Positions 8,915-20,789 of a stretch of DNA of 64,000 bases are shown here, piece after piece. The stretch is from positions 1 through 64,000 of the forward strand of contig NZ_WEHU01000008.1 of assembly GCF_009183415.1 (NCBI RefSeq), written 5' to 3'. A program made the position numbers and the translations under genes. The DNA is from Bacillus sp. B1-b2 (lineage in GTDB: Bacteria; Bacillota; Bacilli; Bacillales; Cytobacillaceae). The notes beneath the pieces are model-generated. The model was given only the letters and a program-made list of their open reading frames with translations. It ran no database searches and was not told the DNA's origin. The first letter of the stretch is position 1. Every line of letters starts with the position of its first letter.

Positions 8915-9325
8915 ATGATGATAACCTATTCTATTAGTGAAGCAGCAAAAGAATTAAATCTTACCATTTATACATTACGGTACTATGATAAAGAAGGACT
9001 AATGCCTTTTGTAGAACGTAATGCAAGAGGAATTCGAATATTTAAGGAATCCGATATTGAAGCATTAAAAATCATTCAATGCTTGAAGGCTACAGGTATG
9101 CCTATTAAAGATATAAAAGGGTTTATAGCATGGTGTTCGGAGGGAGACTCCACGTTACAACAAAGGTACGACCTATTCCTAGAGAGAAAAGCAACGGTAG
9201 AAGCACAAATGGACGAGTTAAGAAAAACAATGGAGATAATTAATCATAAATGCACCTATTACATGTCTGCCTTAGATGCAGGAACAGAGGAAATCCATAA
9301 GAAACGAAAGCTAGAATTTAATTAA
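8915..9325 (+). CDS. MerR-family transcriptional regulator (AdhR-like)
   Basis: The protein is 136 aa. The N-terminal winged helix begins YSISEAAKELNLTIYTLRYYDKEGL, followed by the MerR second wing (RNARGIRIFKESDIEALKII) and a C-terminal coiled-coil dimerisation helix. One cysteine lies near residue 52 and a second near 70, with a third (HKCTYY) near 112. The AdhR/NmlR type senses thiol-reactive aldehydes through a conserved cysteine. Either ATG, at 8915 or 8918, could be used after GAAGAGGAG. It is divergent from the alcohol dehydrogenase, its presumed target. Confidence 0.87.
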   Translation: MMITYSISEAAKELNLTIYTLRYYDKEGLMPFVERNARGIRIFKESDIEALKIIQCLKATGMPIKDIKGFIAWCSEGDSTLQQRYDLFLERKATVEAQMDELRKTMEIINHKCTYYMSALDAGTEEIHKKRKLEFN

Positions 9326-9414
9326 ATTTAATGGACACTGGATTCTTTTATTAAGTATATGTACAGATTTAGAATTCTTTTTTAATTAATAGGAGAAAAA
9401 TATATGTTTTTTAT

Positions 9415-9440
9415 GTTTTAAATTATTCTGTATTGGGTAA
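9415..9440 (+). promoter_or_regulatory. Candidate sigma-B (general stress) promoter
   Basis: GTTTTA at 9415-9420 and GGGTAA at 9435-9440 are separated by 14 bp, close to the sigma-B consensus GTTTAA-N12-14-GGGTAT. It lies 255 nt before the RsbR-like gene, so the transcript would have a long leader. Sigma-B control of stressosome paralogues is biologically sensible, but the distance lowers confidence. Confidence 0.4.
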
Positions 9441-9694
9441 AAGATAGTAGCTTTTTCTGATGATAATATGTGTTTAATAATAATAAGCTTTCACCATTAA
9501 CAAGTCATAAAGAGGCATAGATAAGAGAGCTTACTCAAAATGTGAAAATATATATACTCAGGATTTATTTAGCTTACATCAGAAAAATCTACTATTACTA
9601 ATACAGGCTGAATACTTACTCAGCCATTTCTAAGAAATTTCTTTAATAAGAAGGAAATTTCCTTAGATTTAATTACTTTTGGGAGGACTATAAG
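9441..9694 (+). other. Long leader with hairpins and tandem palindromes
   Basis: No coding sequence was seen. GGCTGA/TCAGCC at 9606-9625 forms a hairpin. Two perfect palindromes follow, AAGAAATTTCTT (9632-9643) and AAGGAAATTTCCTT (9651-9664). They lie 30-60 nt before the TTG start of the RsbR-like gene and could be a paired operator or an RNA structure. Confidence 0.45.
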
Positions 9695-10531
9695 TTGTAC
9701 GTAAATAATCAACTTTACCAATTTTTTATTGAAAAAACATGGAGTTTAACAGAGGAATGGTATACGAGCATTGATAAGTCTAATACTGCTGGGATCTATG
9801 CTACAGAAAACCCAAGTGTCATAGAATTATTAAAACAACAAAACTATGAATTCCATGTAAAATTTTCTGAGGTTTTTAATAAAGAGAAAGAAGCATTTCT
9901 ATTCGACTTCAAATCATGGATTTTAAAAGTAGCCAGTGACCCAGAGCACACGCAAACTCCTATACAGTTTATTATTAAAGAATTTCATAGGACCCAAGAA
10001 CAGTATTTAAAATTAGCCAAACTCTTCATAGAAAGGGATAAAGATAACTACTCCATACAAGAAATCCACCAAATATACCACTCTATTACAGTCACAATGA
10101 ATCATGTAATAGAGTGGTTTACAAAAGAATTCAATAAAAATGCCGAAAAAAGACTACATGCCCAACAAGAATTAATTTTAGAGCTTAGCACACCAGTAAT
10201 AGCACTCAATCGCAATGTTGCTTTATTACCACTAGTTGGAGAGATTGATACAACTCGTGCAAAAATTCTCTTAGAAAAAACCTTAGAGGAATGTAATCGC
10301 TTAGGTATTAACGTTTTACTTTTAGACCTTTCTGGTGTAGTTATAATTGATACGATGGTAGCACAACAAATCTTTCAATTAATTGATGCTTTATCCTTAA
10401 TCGGTGTGAAAACCCATCTTTCTGGAATTCGACCAGAAGTAGCTCAAACAGCTATACAACTTGGTTTAAAATTTGATAAGGTATCTGTTAACTCTACACT
10501 TGCAAAATCAATTAAGTTGGCATACATATAA
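9695..10531 (+). CDS. RsbR-family stressosome protein (STAS domain)
   Basis: The protein is 278 aa and has the two-part plan of RsbR co-antagonists. The N-terminal, probably globin-fold sensory domain covers about residues 1-150. The C-terminal STAS domain covers about 160-278 (VIALNRNVALLPLVGEIDTT, then LLLDLSGVVIIDTMVAQQI). The threonines matching the RsbT kinase targets of RsbRA are present in IDTTRA and in IIDTMVA. These proteins build the cytoplasmic stressosome with RsbS and hold RsbT, which controls sigma-B. The TTG start follows GGGAGGACTATAAG. No rsbS or rsbT is adjacent, so it is a stand-alone paralogue like YkoB, YojH or YqhA. Prli42, a stressosome anchor, lies 13 kb away. Confidence 0.88.
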   Translation: MYVNNQLYQFFIEKTWSLTEEWYTSIDKSNTAGIYATENPSVIELLKQQNYEFHVKFSEVFNKEKEAFLFDFKSWILKVASDPEHTQTPIQFIIKEFHRTQEQYLKLAKLFIERDKDNYSIQEIHQIYHSITVTMNHVIEWFTKEFNKNAEKRLHAQQELILELSTPVIALNRNVALLPLVGEIDTTRAKILLEKTLEECNRLGINVLLLDLSGVVIIDTMVAQQIFQLIDALSLIGVKTHLSGIRPEVAQTAIQLGLKFDKVSVNSTLAKSIKLAYI

Positions 10532-10538
10532 AATAGAA

Positions 10539-10585
10539 GAAGCCTTCTAAATGCCTGGTAAAAATTTCGAAGGCTTCATTATTTT
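10539..10585 (+). terminator. Terminator of the RsbR-like gene
   Basis: GAAGCCTTC at 10539-10547 pairs perfectly with GAAGGCTTC at 10569-10577, followed by ATTATTTT. Confidence 0.75.
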
Positions 10586-10730
10586 AGAATGATATGATAT
10601 TTCATCTTAAATATTGATTTATATTCTAATAATATTTGCTTTTATTTCCTCTAGCTACCATATAGAAACCATTATAAAGTTACATTAATTTCCCATTTTA
10701 TTTTCCATTTACTAATTATATATACTTATT

Positions 10731-10763
10731 AAAATGACTACCTTAATTCTCAAGGTAGTCATT
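10731..10763 (-). terminator. Terminator of the collagen-like gene
   Basis: A perfect 12-bp stem, AATGACTACCTT / AAGGTAGTCATT, lies 6 nt beyond the stop codon with a T-rich tail on the minus strand. Confidence 0.85.
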
Positions 10764-10768
10764 CTATT

Positions 10769-12925
<2,157 letters not shown>

Positions 12926-12961
12926 CTAATACTCCTTTCTTTTTTATATTTCTTAACTAGA

Positions 12962-12970
12962 TATCATATG
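12962..12970 (-). promoter_or_regulatory. Candidate sigma-K -10 element of the collagen-like gene
   Basis: The minus strand reads CATATGATA, a perfect match to the sigma-K -10 consensus CATANNNTA, 37 nt before the start codon. The -35 region (the consensus is only AC) has no clear match at the expected spacing. Late mother-cell expression would fit a spore-surface protein. Confidence 0.45.
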
Positions 12971-13038
12971 AAAAAGAGCTCCTCTTTGGCTAAACGCTTC
13001 ACGACAATCACTAACACATTTTTTCTACTAAACGAAAA

Positions 13039-13067
13039 AAGCGGAAGTAAATTAATAACTTCCGCTT
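13039..13067. terminator. Bidirectional terminator-like hairpin
   Basis: AAGCGGAAGT / ACTTCCGCTT is a perfect 10-bp stem with T or A runs on both sides. It is the second hairpin downstream of rnz. A weaker inverted repeat (CCACcTATAAA ... TTTATAaGTGG) lies at about 13113-13146. No gene is visible between 12926 and 13253. Confidence 0.6.
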
Positions 13068-13172
13068 AAAAAAACTATTCATCTATTAATATTTTTTACT
13101 TTACAGAAATTTCCCCACCTATAAAACATCCATTCATTTATAAGTGGATTTCCTTATATAGATTAAAATAAA

Positions 13173-13202
13173 AAAAGTAGATTAAATATTGCTCTACTTT
13201 TC
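13173..13202 (-). terminator. Terminator of rnz
   Basis: AAAAGTAGA / TCTACTTTT forms a hairpin with a T-rich tail on the minus strand, 50 nt after the rnz stop. Confidence 0.7.
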
Positions 13203-13253
13203 TTCATTATTCAAATTATGTAAAATAGAAAAAGGTATATCCTAATACTTTTT

Positions 13254-14168
13254 TTATATATCAAATTCAGCTAAATCCTCAGCAATGGATACATGTTCAA
13301 AAACTTTCTTTGCCTCTGTAAGTAATTGCTCTGTATCAGTATAATCATATCTTGCACTAATATGAGTCATAATTAATCTTTCTACATTTGCATCCTTAGC
13401 AATTGTAGCTGCTTGTGTAGTGGTAGAATGGAAGTATTCTTTTGCTATTTCTTCTTCCTTTTCTGAAAAAGTTGCTTCATGTACAAGGATAGAAGCATTA
13501 CTTGCTAATGTTTGTGCATTAGCACAAAATCTAGTATCACCAAGAATAGTTACAATCCTACCTTTAATAGAGGAACCAACAAACTCACCACTTTGTACTA
13601 TGGATCCATCCTGTAATACTACATCTTTTCCTTCTTTAATTTGTTTGTAGATTGGTCCTGGTGATATACCGTATTCCAATAATTTATCTGTATCCAGTTT
13701 TCCAGGGCGATCTTTCTCCACAATTCTATATCCGAAGCTTGTGACTCCATGGTCTAATTCTCTTGCTTCCACATAAAAACTATCATCCTCAAAAATAATT
13801 CCTTCTTGCACTTCTACTACCTTTAGCTCATATTTTAGATAAGTTTGGCTAATAGAAAGACTAATGCGAATGTATTCTTCTATCCCTTTTGGACCATAGA
13901 CCGTAACAGGTGACTCTCCACCTTGAAAAGATCTACTTGATAAAAAACCAGGTAGGCCGTAAATATGGTCTCCATGCAAATGCGTAATAAAAACCTTTTC
14001 TACCTTTCTAGGTTTAATACTTGTATGTAAAATTTGATGCTGCGTTGCCTCTCCACAGTCAAATAGCCATATAGTTCCTCTTTCTTGAAGCATCTTTAAA
14101 GCGATTGCTGTAACATTTCTTGCTTTTGCTGGTACACCCGCACCAGTACCTAAAAATTGTAGTTTCAT
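13254..14168 (-). CDS. rnz: Ribonuclease Z
   Basis: This metallo-beta-lactamase-fold endonuclease trims the 3' ends of tRNA precursors lacking an encoded CCA. It has 304 aa, like B. subtilis RNase Z (YqjK, 307 aa). The zinc-binding [13 protein letters not shown] motif is around residues 61-73. Further metal ligands lie in LGDTR and LVHEATF and in the C-terminal MTHISARY. The substrate-binding exosite is present near residues 155-180. It is divergent from zwf, a neighbour in B. subtilis too. Confidence 0.95.
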   Translation of the reverse strand: MKLQFLGTGAGVPAKARNVTAIALKMLQERGTIWLFDCGEATQHQILHTSIKPRKVEKVFITHLHGDHIYGLPGFLSSRSFQGGESPVTVYGPKGIEEYIRISLSISQTYLKYELKVVEVQEGIIFEDDSFYVEARELDHGVTSFGYRIVEKDRPGKLDTDKLLEYGISPGPIYKQIKEGKDVVLQDGSIVQSGEFVGSSIKGRIVTILGDTRFCANAQTLASNASILVHEATFSEKEEEIAKEYFHSTTTQAATIAKDANVERLIMTHISARYDYTDTEQLLTEAKKVFEHVSIAEDLAEFDI

Positions 14169-14533
14169 TTGAAGCCACTTCTTTCTGTAAGTTTTTCTTT
14201 AATCACAAATATTCCTTTGAGAATAAATTATAATATATTATTTCATACTATTAATAATTCTAATAATTAATCAAAATTTAAAATCTATTCATTTCTCGAA
14301 TCTTTTCTCTAGTAACTTTTTCTATTATATTGTAATATCTACAATGACGAAAATAAAAAACGTTAAATATAAATAGTTTAAATTTTTGCAAAAATTCAAA
14401 ACATAAGGGTTGCTATATCTTAAATAAAAAGTTAAAATTTTATAACTGTATAGGTAATTTAAGTTACAATATTAAGAGAGCTAATGCCGTATTGAATTTT
14501 TACATACATATAATGAAAAGAGGTACGTAAAAA
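14169..14533. other. Divergent intergenic region between rnz and zwf
   Basis: Very AT-rich with no coding sequence. It holds the zwf promoter candidate at 14410-14438. No convincing operator was seen. Confidence 0.5.
14410..14438 (+). promoter_or_regulatory. Candidate sigma-A promoter of zwf
   Basis: TTGCTA at 14410-14415 and TAAAAT at 14433-14438 are separated by 17 bp, about 95 nt before the GTG start. Confidence 0.5.
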
Positions 14534-16039
14534 GTGAACGAACAACAACCATCAAATGCACTTATCATGATCTTCGGTGCTACTGGAGATTTAGCTAATA
14601 GAAAGTTATTCCCATCATTATACCGTCTTTATACAAAAGGAAAATTATCTAATTTTGCTGTAGTTGGTGTAGGAAGAAGAACATTAACACAAGAGCAGTT
14701 TAAACTTAATATCATTAACTCTGTTTCAGAAGCAATGAAAAGCACAGATCCAGAACAACTTGAAACATTTGCTTCTTTCTTCTGCTATCATTCCCATGAT
14801 GTCGCTGATTCTAGCTCTTACCAAGAATTAAAAAGTATCGCAAATGATTTAGACACTAAATATTCCCTTAATGGAAATCGTGTATTCTACCTAGCAATGG
14901 CACCAGAATTCTTTGGTCCTATTGCCATTCATTTAAAACAAGACGGTTTAACTGATGTAAAAGGATTTAAACGATTGATTATTGAAAAACCATTTGGTCA
15001 TGACTTAGAATCTGCCAAAGAACTAAATGAGCAAATTCGTACTGCATTTTCAGAGAATGAAGTGTACCGTATTGACCATTATCTTGGAAAAGCAATGGTA
15101 CAAAACATTGAAACAATTCGTTTCTCTAATGCTATTTTCGAAAATCTATGGAACAATCGCTATATCTCAAACATCCAAGTAACTTCTAGTGAAGTATTAG
15201 GAGTGGAAGAACGCGGAAGATACTACGAGACAAGTGGTGCGCTTCGTGACATGGTACAAAATCATATGCTACAAATGGTTGCACTTCTTGCAATGGAACC
15301 ACCAATTAAACTAACTCCTGATGAAATACGATCTGAGAAAGTTAAGGTTTTCCGTGCTATGCGACCAATGGAAGTTCAAGATGTAGATAACTACTTTGTA
15401 AGAGGTCAATATGGTAAAGGTCAATTTGATGGTGTAGAAGTACCTGGATACCGTGAAGAACAAATGGTAAACCCAAGTTCTAATACAGAAACATTTGTTG
15501 CTGGAAAAGTAATGATTGATAATTTCCGTTGGGCTGGTGTTCCATTCTATATCCGTACAGGAAAAAGATTAGACAGCAAGTCAACGAAAATTGTTATTCA
15601 ATTTAAAGATATCCCAATGAATTTATATAACCGTCCTAATCAAGAAATCACACCAAATCTTTTAGTCATTCACATTCAACCAGAAGAAGGAATTACGCTT
15701 CACTTGAATGCGAAAAAAGCAGGACAAAACATGGAAGCAACACCTATTAAGCTGAGTTATGCTAATACTGGTATTGCAGGCATTAACACGCCAGAAGCTT
15801 ATGAAAAACTTATTGATGACAGCTTAAAAGGAGATGCAACAAACTTTACTCACTGGGATGAAGTAGCATTATCTTGGAGCTATGTTGATAAGATTTCTCA
15901 AGCATGGACAGAAAAAGAAGCTACACATTTCCCTAATTATGCTGCTGGGACAGTAGGACCTAAAGAAGCAGATGAATTATTAGAACAAGATGGCTTCTTC
16001 TGGTGGCCAGTAAACCAATTTGAAGTAGATATCTGTTAA
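14534..16039 (+). CDS. zwf: Glucose-6-phosphate 1-dehydrogenase
   Basis: The enzyme oxidises glucose 6-phosphate to 6-phosphogluconolactone with NADP+, the entry step of the oxidative pentose phosphate pathway. It has 501 aa, slightly over the usual 490. The dinucleotide-binding motif IFGATGDLANRKLFPSLY starts at residue 13. The active-site RIDHYLGKAMVQNI and substrate-binding IIEKPFGHD are intact. It starts at GTG after AAGAGGT. The next enzyme of the pathway, gndA, lies 1.4 kb away in the converging orientation, with a metallophosphoesterase between. Confidence 0.96.
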   Translation: MNEQQPSNALIMIFGATGDLANRKLFPSLYRLYTKGKLSNFAVVGVGRRTLTQEQFKLNIINSVSEAMKSTDPEQLETFASFFCYHSHDVADSSSYQELKSIANDLDTKYSLNGNRVFYLAMAPEFFGPIAIHLKQDGLTDVKGFKRLIIEKPFGHDLESAKELNEQIRTAFSENEVYRIDHYLGKAMVQNIETIRFSNAIFENLWNNRYISNIQVTSSEVLGVEERGRYYETSGALRDMVQNHMLQMVALLAMEPPIKLTPDEIRSEKVKVFRAMRPMEVQDVDNYFVRGQYGKGQFDGVEVPGYREEQMVNPSSNTETFVAGKVMIDNFRWAGVPFYIRTGKRLDSKSTKIVIQFKDIPMNLYNRPNQEITPNLLVIHIQPEEGITLHLNAKKAGQNMEATPIKLSYANTGIAGINTPEAYEKLIDDSLKGDATNFTHWDEVALSWSYVDKISQAWTEKEATHFPNYAAGTVGPKEADELLEQDGFFWWPVNQFEVDIC

Positions 16040-16054
16040 ATAGTTAAATACGAA

Positions 16055-16085
16055 AACGTGAATAAAAAACTATTCACGTTTTTTC
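16055..16085 (+). terminator. Terminator of zwf
   Basis: AACGTGAATA / TATTCACGTT, a 10-bp stem with a 6-nt loop, is followed by a T run. Confidence 0.85.
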
Positions 16086-16117
16086 TTTATCATTGAAAGT
16101 AAGGAGAAATTATTTTT

Positions 16118-17215
16118 ATGAACAGATTAAAGGCTGTTATTGGTGTTAGTGTTGCGTTTCTTATATATACGATCATTCTCTTCTATATTGGTTGGAATGG
16201 CTATGTTTGGCTCTCTTCCTTAGAGATATTAGATTATCCAATTCCATACATTGCATTAATAATCTTATTTGGTTATTCCTATATTCTTAGTCATGTTAGC
16301 CACTTCTCTTTTTTCAAAATTATTGGCTCTTATTGGTTAGCCATTTTACAATATGGAATATTGATATTCCCAATCGCAAACATAGCTTGTTATGTATTAA
16401 ATCCTTATATTCAAGCTACAGAAATAATCGGGAGTATTACCTTTCTTTTAATTGCATTTATTTTAATCTATGGGTCCTTTAATGCTTATTCTCCTATTAT
16501 TCGTACCTACAAACTAACCATTGCAAAAAAACACGCACGTAGACCTTCTCTGAAGATAGCAATGGCGTCTGATATGCATTTCGGCACTTTATCTGGGAGG
16601 AAGCATCTAAATCGCTTAGTAACCAATATAAACGACTTACAGCCTGATTTAATATTATTCCCTGGCGATATTATAGATGATGATCCTACTCCCTTTATGA
16701 AAAAGAAAATGGGAGATCAACTAGCAAAGCTGTATGCTCCACTAGGGATTTACGGTGTATTAGGAAATCATGAATATTATGGGAAGATGATACCTGAATT
16801 TATTAAAGAAATGGAGCGTGTAGGGGTTAAAATATTATTAGATGAAAAAATAACCATTGATGATACTATCCGATTGATTGGTCGAAAAGATAAAACAGAT
16901 AAAGACAGATTAACGATACCTTCTCTTTTAGAAAATGAAGAATCAACTTTGCCTATTGTAATGATGGACCATCAACCAGCAGAACTAGAAGCTGCCATGA
17001 ATGATGGGATTGATGTTATACTGTCTGGACACACTCATCGCGGACAAATGGCTCCCAATCATTTAATCACTAAGAAAGTATTTGAATTAGACTGGGGTTA
17101 TAAGAAAAAGAAACAACTACATGCTATTGTATCTTCTGGGTTTGGCTTTTGGGGTCCTCCCATTCGAATCGGGAGTCGTTCTGAAATTCTTTATATTGAT
17201 ATAACTTTTGAATAA
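16118..17215 (+). CDS. Membrane-anchored metallophosphoesterase (YkuE/YaeI-like)
   Basis: The protein is 365 aa. About four membrane helices fill residues 1-135 and are followed by a calcineurin-like phosphoesterase domain. Metal-binding motifs are in order: ASDMHFG near 150, PGDIIDDD near 187, GNHEYYG near 215, MMDHQP near 287 and SGHTHRGQ near 304. The family includes YaeI, which acts on UDP-2,3-diacylglucosamine-type lipids, and B. subtilis YkuE, found at the cell wall. The substrate cannot be read from sequence. It is expressed alone, with terminators on both sides. Confidence 0.85.
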   Translation: MNRLKAVIGVSVAFLIYTIILFYIGWNGYVWLSSLEILDYPIPYIALIILFGYSYILSHVSHFSFFKIIGSYWLAILQYGILIFPIANIACYVLNPYIQATEIIGSITFLLIAFILIYGSFNAYSPIIRTYKLTIAKKHARRPSLKIAMASDMHFGTLSGRKHLNRLVTNINDLQPDLILFPGDIIDDDPTPFMKKKMGDQLAKLYAPLGIYGVLGNHEYYGKMIPEFIKEMERVGVKILLDEKITIDDTIRLIGRKDKTDKDRLTIPSLLENEESTLPIVMMDHQPAELEAAMNDGIDVILSGHTHRGQMAPNHLITKKVFELDWGYKKKKQLHAIVSSGFGFWGPPIRIGSRSEILYIDITFE

Positions 17216-17253
17216 AGTTACTTAATATTCTTATATTTAGATATTTTTATTGA

Positions 17254-17285
17254 AGATAATAGGAACTAACTATTATCTTTTTTGT
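17254..17285 (+). terminator. Terminator of the metallophosphoesterase gene
   Basis: AGATAATAG / CTATTATCT is followed by TTTTTTG, 40 nt after the stop. Confidence 0.75.
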
Positions 17286-17423
17286 TACTATATTCTTTGA
17301 TTGCGTAAAATTAAAAGTTATCTATTTAAATTTTTGCTATCACTTCTAACTTGGGTTGAAACTATTCATCGTGATAATATGGGAGACGAAAAACTATTAT
17401 ATGATTAAGAGTTGTAAAAACGA

Positions 17424-17458
17424 GAAGAAGCACACTGCAAATGCAGAGTGCTTCTTTT
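17424..17458 (-). terminator. Terminator of gndA
   Basis: AGAAGCACACTGCA / TGCAGAGTGCTTCT, with one mismatch, lies 5 nt after the gndA stop and has a T run further on the minus strand. Confidence 0.85.
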
Positions 17459-17462
17459 CATA

Positions 17463-18875
17463 TTATTTCTCCATCCAATTTGTATGGAATACGCCTTCTT
17501 TATCTACACGCTCATAAGTGTGTGCACCGAAGTAATCACGTTGAGCTTGAAGTAAGTTAGCCGGTAAAGTAGCTGTACGGTAGCTATCGAAGTAAGCTAA
17601 TGCAGCAGCAAAGCTTGGTACAGGAATTCCGTTTAGAACTGCTCCTGAAATTACTTCACGTAGTGCAGCTTGATAGTTCTCAGCGATTTCACTGAAGTAT
17701 GGATCTAATAAAAGATTTTTCAATTCTGGATCAAGATCATATGCATCTTTAATTTTTTGTAAGAATTGTGCACGGATGATACATCCACCACGGAAGATCA
17801 TTGCGATCTCACCATAATTTAGGTTCCAATCATACTCATTAGAAGCTTCTCTCATTTGAGCAAAACCTTGCGCATAAGAAACGATTTTGCTTAAGTATAA
17901 TGCTTTACGAACAGATTCGATATAAGCTTGTTTGTCGCCAGTGAAAGCTTTCACTTCTGGTCCAGAAAGAACTGAACTTGCTTTTACGCGCTCTTCTTTC
18001 ATTGCAGAAATAAAACGAGCAAATACAGATTCAGTGATCATTGGAAGTGGAACACCTAAGTCTAGAGCACTTTGACTAGTCCATTTACCAGTACCTTTTT
18101 GACCAGCCGTATCAAGAATTAAATCAACTAGTGGCTTACCAGTTTCTTCGTCAACTTTCGTGAAGATATCTGCAGTGATTTCAATTAGGTAGCTATCAAG
18201 CTCACCTTTATTCCACTCAGAGAATACTTCATGAAGTTCTTGTGCGTCTAATCCAAGAACATTTTTCATAATGAAGTATGCTTCACAGATTAATTGCATG
18301 TCTCCATACTCGATACCGTTGTGTACCATTTTTACATAGTGACCAGCACCATCTGGACCAATGTATGTTGTACAAGGCTCATCGCCAACTTTAGCAGAAA
18401 TATCTTGGAAGATTGGAGCTACTAGCTCGTATGCTTCTTTCTGACCACCAGGCATGATAGAAGGTCCTTTTAAAGCTCCTTCTTCTCCACCTGATACACC
18501 AGTACCTATAAAGTGAATACCAAGCTCGCTAAGTTCTTTATTACGTCTTTGTGTATCTTTAAAGAAAGTATTACCACCATCAATGACAATATCTCCTTTA
18601 TCTAATAAAGGCTTTAATTGCTCAATAGTAGCATCTGTAGCAGGTCCTGCTTTAACCATTAACATAATTTTACGAGGAACTTCTAATGATTGTACAAATT
18701 CTTCTAAAGTGTACGTTCCTACTAAATTCTTTCCTTCTGTTTCTTTCAGCATTTCTTCTGTTTTTTCTTTAGAACGGTTGAAAACGGAAACAGTATAGCC
18801 TCTGCTTTCGATGTTCATAGCTAGGTTTTTACCCATTACCGCTAAACCGATTACACCAAATTGTTGTTTTGTCAT
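17463..18875 (-). CDS. gndA: 6-phosphogluconate dehydrogenase, NADP-dependent
   Basis: The enzyme oxidatively decarboxylates 6-phosphogluconate to ribulose 5-phosphate, giving NADPH. It has 470 aa, the standard length. The Rossmann motif [20 protein letters not shown] is at residues 7-26, with NR at 33-34 for the 2'-phosphate of NADP. The signature GVSGGEEGA and active-site [15 protein letters not shown] are present. It fits B. subtilis GndA (YqjI), whose gene is adjacent to zwf. The start follows AGAAAGGAACG. Confidence 0.96.
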   Translation of the reverse strand: MTKQQFGVIGLAVMGKNLAMNIESRGYTVSVFNRSKEKTEEMLKETEGKNLVGTYTLEEFVQSLEVPRKIMLMVKAGPATDATIEQLKPLLDKGDIVIDGGNTFFKDTQRRNKELSELGIHFIGTGVSGGEEGALKGPSIMPGGQKEAYELVAPIFQDISAKVGDEPCTTYIGPDGAGHYVKMVHNGIEYGDMQLICEAYFIMKNVLGLDAQELHEVFSEWNKGELDSYLIEITADIFTKVDEETGKPLVDLILDTAGQKGTGKWTSQSALDLGVPLPMITESVFARFISAMKEERVKASSVLSGPEVKAFTGDKQAYIESVRKALYLSKIVSYAQGFAQMREASNEYDWNLNYGEIAMIFRGGCIIRAQFLQKIKDAYDLDPELKNLLLDPYFSEIAENYQAALREVISGAVLNGIPVPSFAAALAYFDSYRTATLPANLLQAQRDYFGAHTYERVDKEGVFHTNWMEK

Positions 18876-19016
18876 GTTAAACGTTCCTTTCTAAACTATA
18901 TATAGGTAATAGTAGAATTCACTTTACTTTAGCAAGATTTATAAACTAATGCAACTATATGATACCATGTTTTTGGTCCATTTTCGAAAAAATATTTTTT
19001 AATTTCATTTGGTTTA

Positions 19017-20282
19017 TTAAAATTTCTTTCCATGTAAAAAATCTTTATTAAAACTAGTATGTGTGCCTACATCTTCTTCTTTTTGTGAAATATTATTTCG
19101 TTCAGAAGCAGGTTCAATAATAGATTTTCCATACTTTGATTTAAGCTTCTCAATAGCTGACCACAACGGTTCTTTATCTGCTTCCTTTTCATAGGAAAAC
19201 AAATCTAATTGCTTTACTACTATATTATTGTCTATTAAATCACTTGCTGTTATACCTAGTAATCGAACGGGATTACCATCCCATACTGATAAAAAGATTT
19301 CTTTACTAAACTGATTGATTTCTTCTAAAGTTTTTATTGGGTTTTGTAGTTTTTTACTTTTGGAATAATTTTTGCGATTGCTATACCGTATAGTGACACT
19401 AATATTCTGCGCATGTACTTGCTTTTTTTTCATTCTTGTTGCTACTTTATCAGATAGTGATTCGATTACTTTAAATAGCTCTTGCTGGTTTTTTACATCT
19501 CTTGGTAAAGTGGTGGAGTTACCAATACTTTTGAATTCATTCGCAGCTTCAGGATCTACAAGCCGATTATCTCGGCCATTTGCCCTTTCCTTTAGACGAA
19601 ATCCATTAATTCCTAATAGTGCTTTTAATTGAATATCATTTGCCATTGCTAAATCCTTAATAGTAGCTATTCCAATTGATCGCAATTTCTCTCCTGTTTT
19701 AGCTCCTATACCGTGCATCTCTTCAACATCTAATGGCCAGAGGATGATAGGAATATCTCTTTTCCTTAATATAGTAATGCCCATCGGTTTTTTCAAATCA
19801 GAAGCTGTTTTAGCAAGGAATTTATTTGGAGCAATACCAATACTACAAGGTAGATCTAGTCGTTCAAAGATTTGCTTTTGTATGGTATTTGCAATATGAA
19901 TGGGAGAACCTAAATCATAACTGTTCGTTATATCTACATACCCTTCATCAATTGATACTGGTTCCACCAATTCTGAAAATTCATACAATATTTGAAACAT
20001 AGCTAGTGAAGCTGTACGATATCTCTGAAAATTAGGAGTCAGGGTAATTAGATCAGGGCAAAGTTTCTTCGCTTCCCATAATGGCATGGTGGTTTTTACA
20101 CCGAATTTCCTTGCTTCATAACTACAAGTAATAATAATCCCTCTTCGCTCTTCTGCATTTCCTGCAACAGCTACTGGTTTGCCTTTAAGGTTTGCATCAT
20201 ACGCCATTTCCACAGATGCATAAAAACTATTCATATCAACATGTAAAATAACTCGGCCATTTTTAGGATAGTATTCCTTCAT
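19017..20282 (-). CDS. dinB: DNA polymerase IV (Y-family, DinB/YqjH-like)
   Basis: A translesion DNA polymerase of 421 aa. The palm motif DMNSFYASVE at residues 16-25 and the SIDEGYVDIT motif near 114 carry the catalytic acidic residues. Helix-hairpin-helix segments (MHGIGAKTGEKLRSIGIATI) and the little-finger domain follow. The C-terminus, after about residue 360, is variable and does not end in an obvious beta-clamp peptide, although QLDLFS near 356 matches the clamp-binding pattern QLxLF. In B. subtilis the equivalent yqjH sits in the same neighbourhood. Confidence 0.93.
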   Translation of the reverse strand: MKEYYPKNGRVILHVDMNSFYASVEMAYDANLKGKPVAVAGNAEERRGIIITCSYEARKFGVKTTMPLWEAKKLCPDLITLTPNFQRYRTASLAMFQILYEFSELVEPVSIDEGYVDITNSYDLGSPIHIANTIQKQIFERLDLPCSIGIAPNKFLAKTASDLKKPMGITILRKRDIPIILWPLDVEEMHGIGAKTGEKLRSIGIATIKDLAMANDIQLKALLGINGFRLKERANGRDNRLVDPEAANEFKSIGNSTTLPRDVKNQQELFKVIESLSDKVATRMKKKQVHAQNISVTIRYSNRKNYSKSKKLQNPIKTLEEINQFSKEIFLSVWDGNPVRLLGITASDLIDNNIVVKQLDLFSYEKEADKEPLWSAIEKLKSKYGKSIIEPASERNNISQKEEDVGTHTSFNKDFLHGKKF

Positions 20283-20321
20283 ATTTAACTGACCATCCTT
20301 TAAGTAGCCTGACGGATAAGA

Positions 20322-20789
20322 TTATGCAGGCTGATTTTTCATAAACTCTTTAATATCCTTTACTCCTTCAAGTGAATCTAACAGAATGGTAGGATCTAAC
20401 ATTAAGATTAAGCGATTTTCTAGATTGATTACATTAGTAATATATTCTGTTTTTTGATATGCTGCGATACCTACATTTTTAAAGTGCTCTTCTTTAATAT
20501 CTAAGATCTCCTTGGCATCATTTACAATAACAGCGAATGACATATCAGACGTGCGAACAACAATTAACTTATTATGTACACTTTGTTCTGTTAATCGATT
20601 ATATAAAACACTTTGTAAATCAATAACTGGTATTAATTCCTCTCTTACTTTCGTAAGTCCTCTAACGAATGCTGGTAATTGTGGTACAGGTGTAATATTT
20701 TCTTCTTTTTCTATAGAAATGACATAATTCACATCTATAGAGTATTCCCCGTTTACTACTTTAAAAATAACGACTTTTTTATCTATCAT
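20322..20789 (-). CDS. CheW-domain protein (orphan)
   Basis: The protein is 155 aa and consists of one CheW-like SH3-type domain (VVNGEYSIDVNYVISIEKEENITPVPQLPAFVRGL, then IPVIDL). CheW couples chemoreceptors to the CheA kinase at the membrane. No cheA, receptor or other chemotaxis gene is nearby, and the gene sits 32 nt upstream of dinB on the same strand. It could be an auxiliary coupling protein like CheV without its receiver domain. The start follows GGGGGAATTGAA. Confidence 0.82.
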   Translation of the reverse strand: MIDKKVVIFKVVNGEYSIDVNYVISIEKEENITPVPQLPAFVRGLTKVREELIPVIDLQSVLYNRLTEQSVHNKLIVVRTSDMSFAVIVNDAKEILDIKEEHFKNVGIAAYQKTEYITNVINLENRLILMLDPTILLDSLEGVKDIKEFMKNQPA

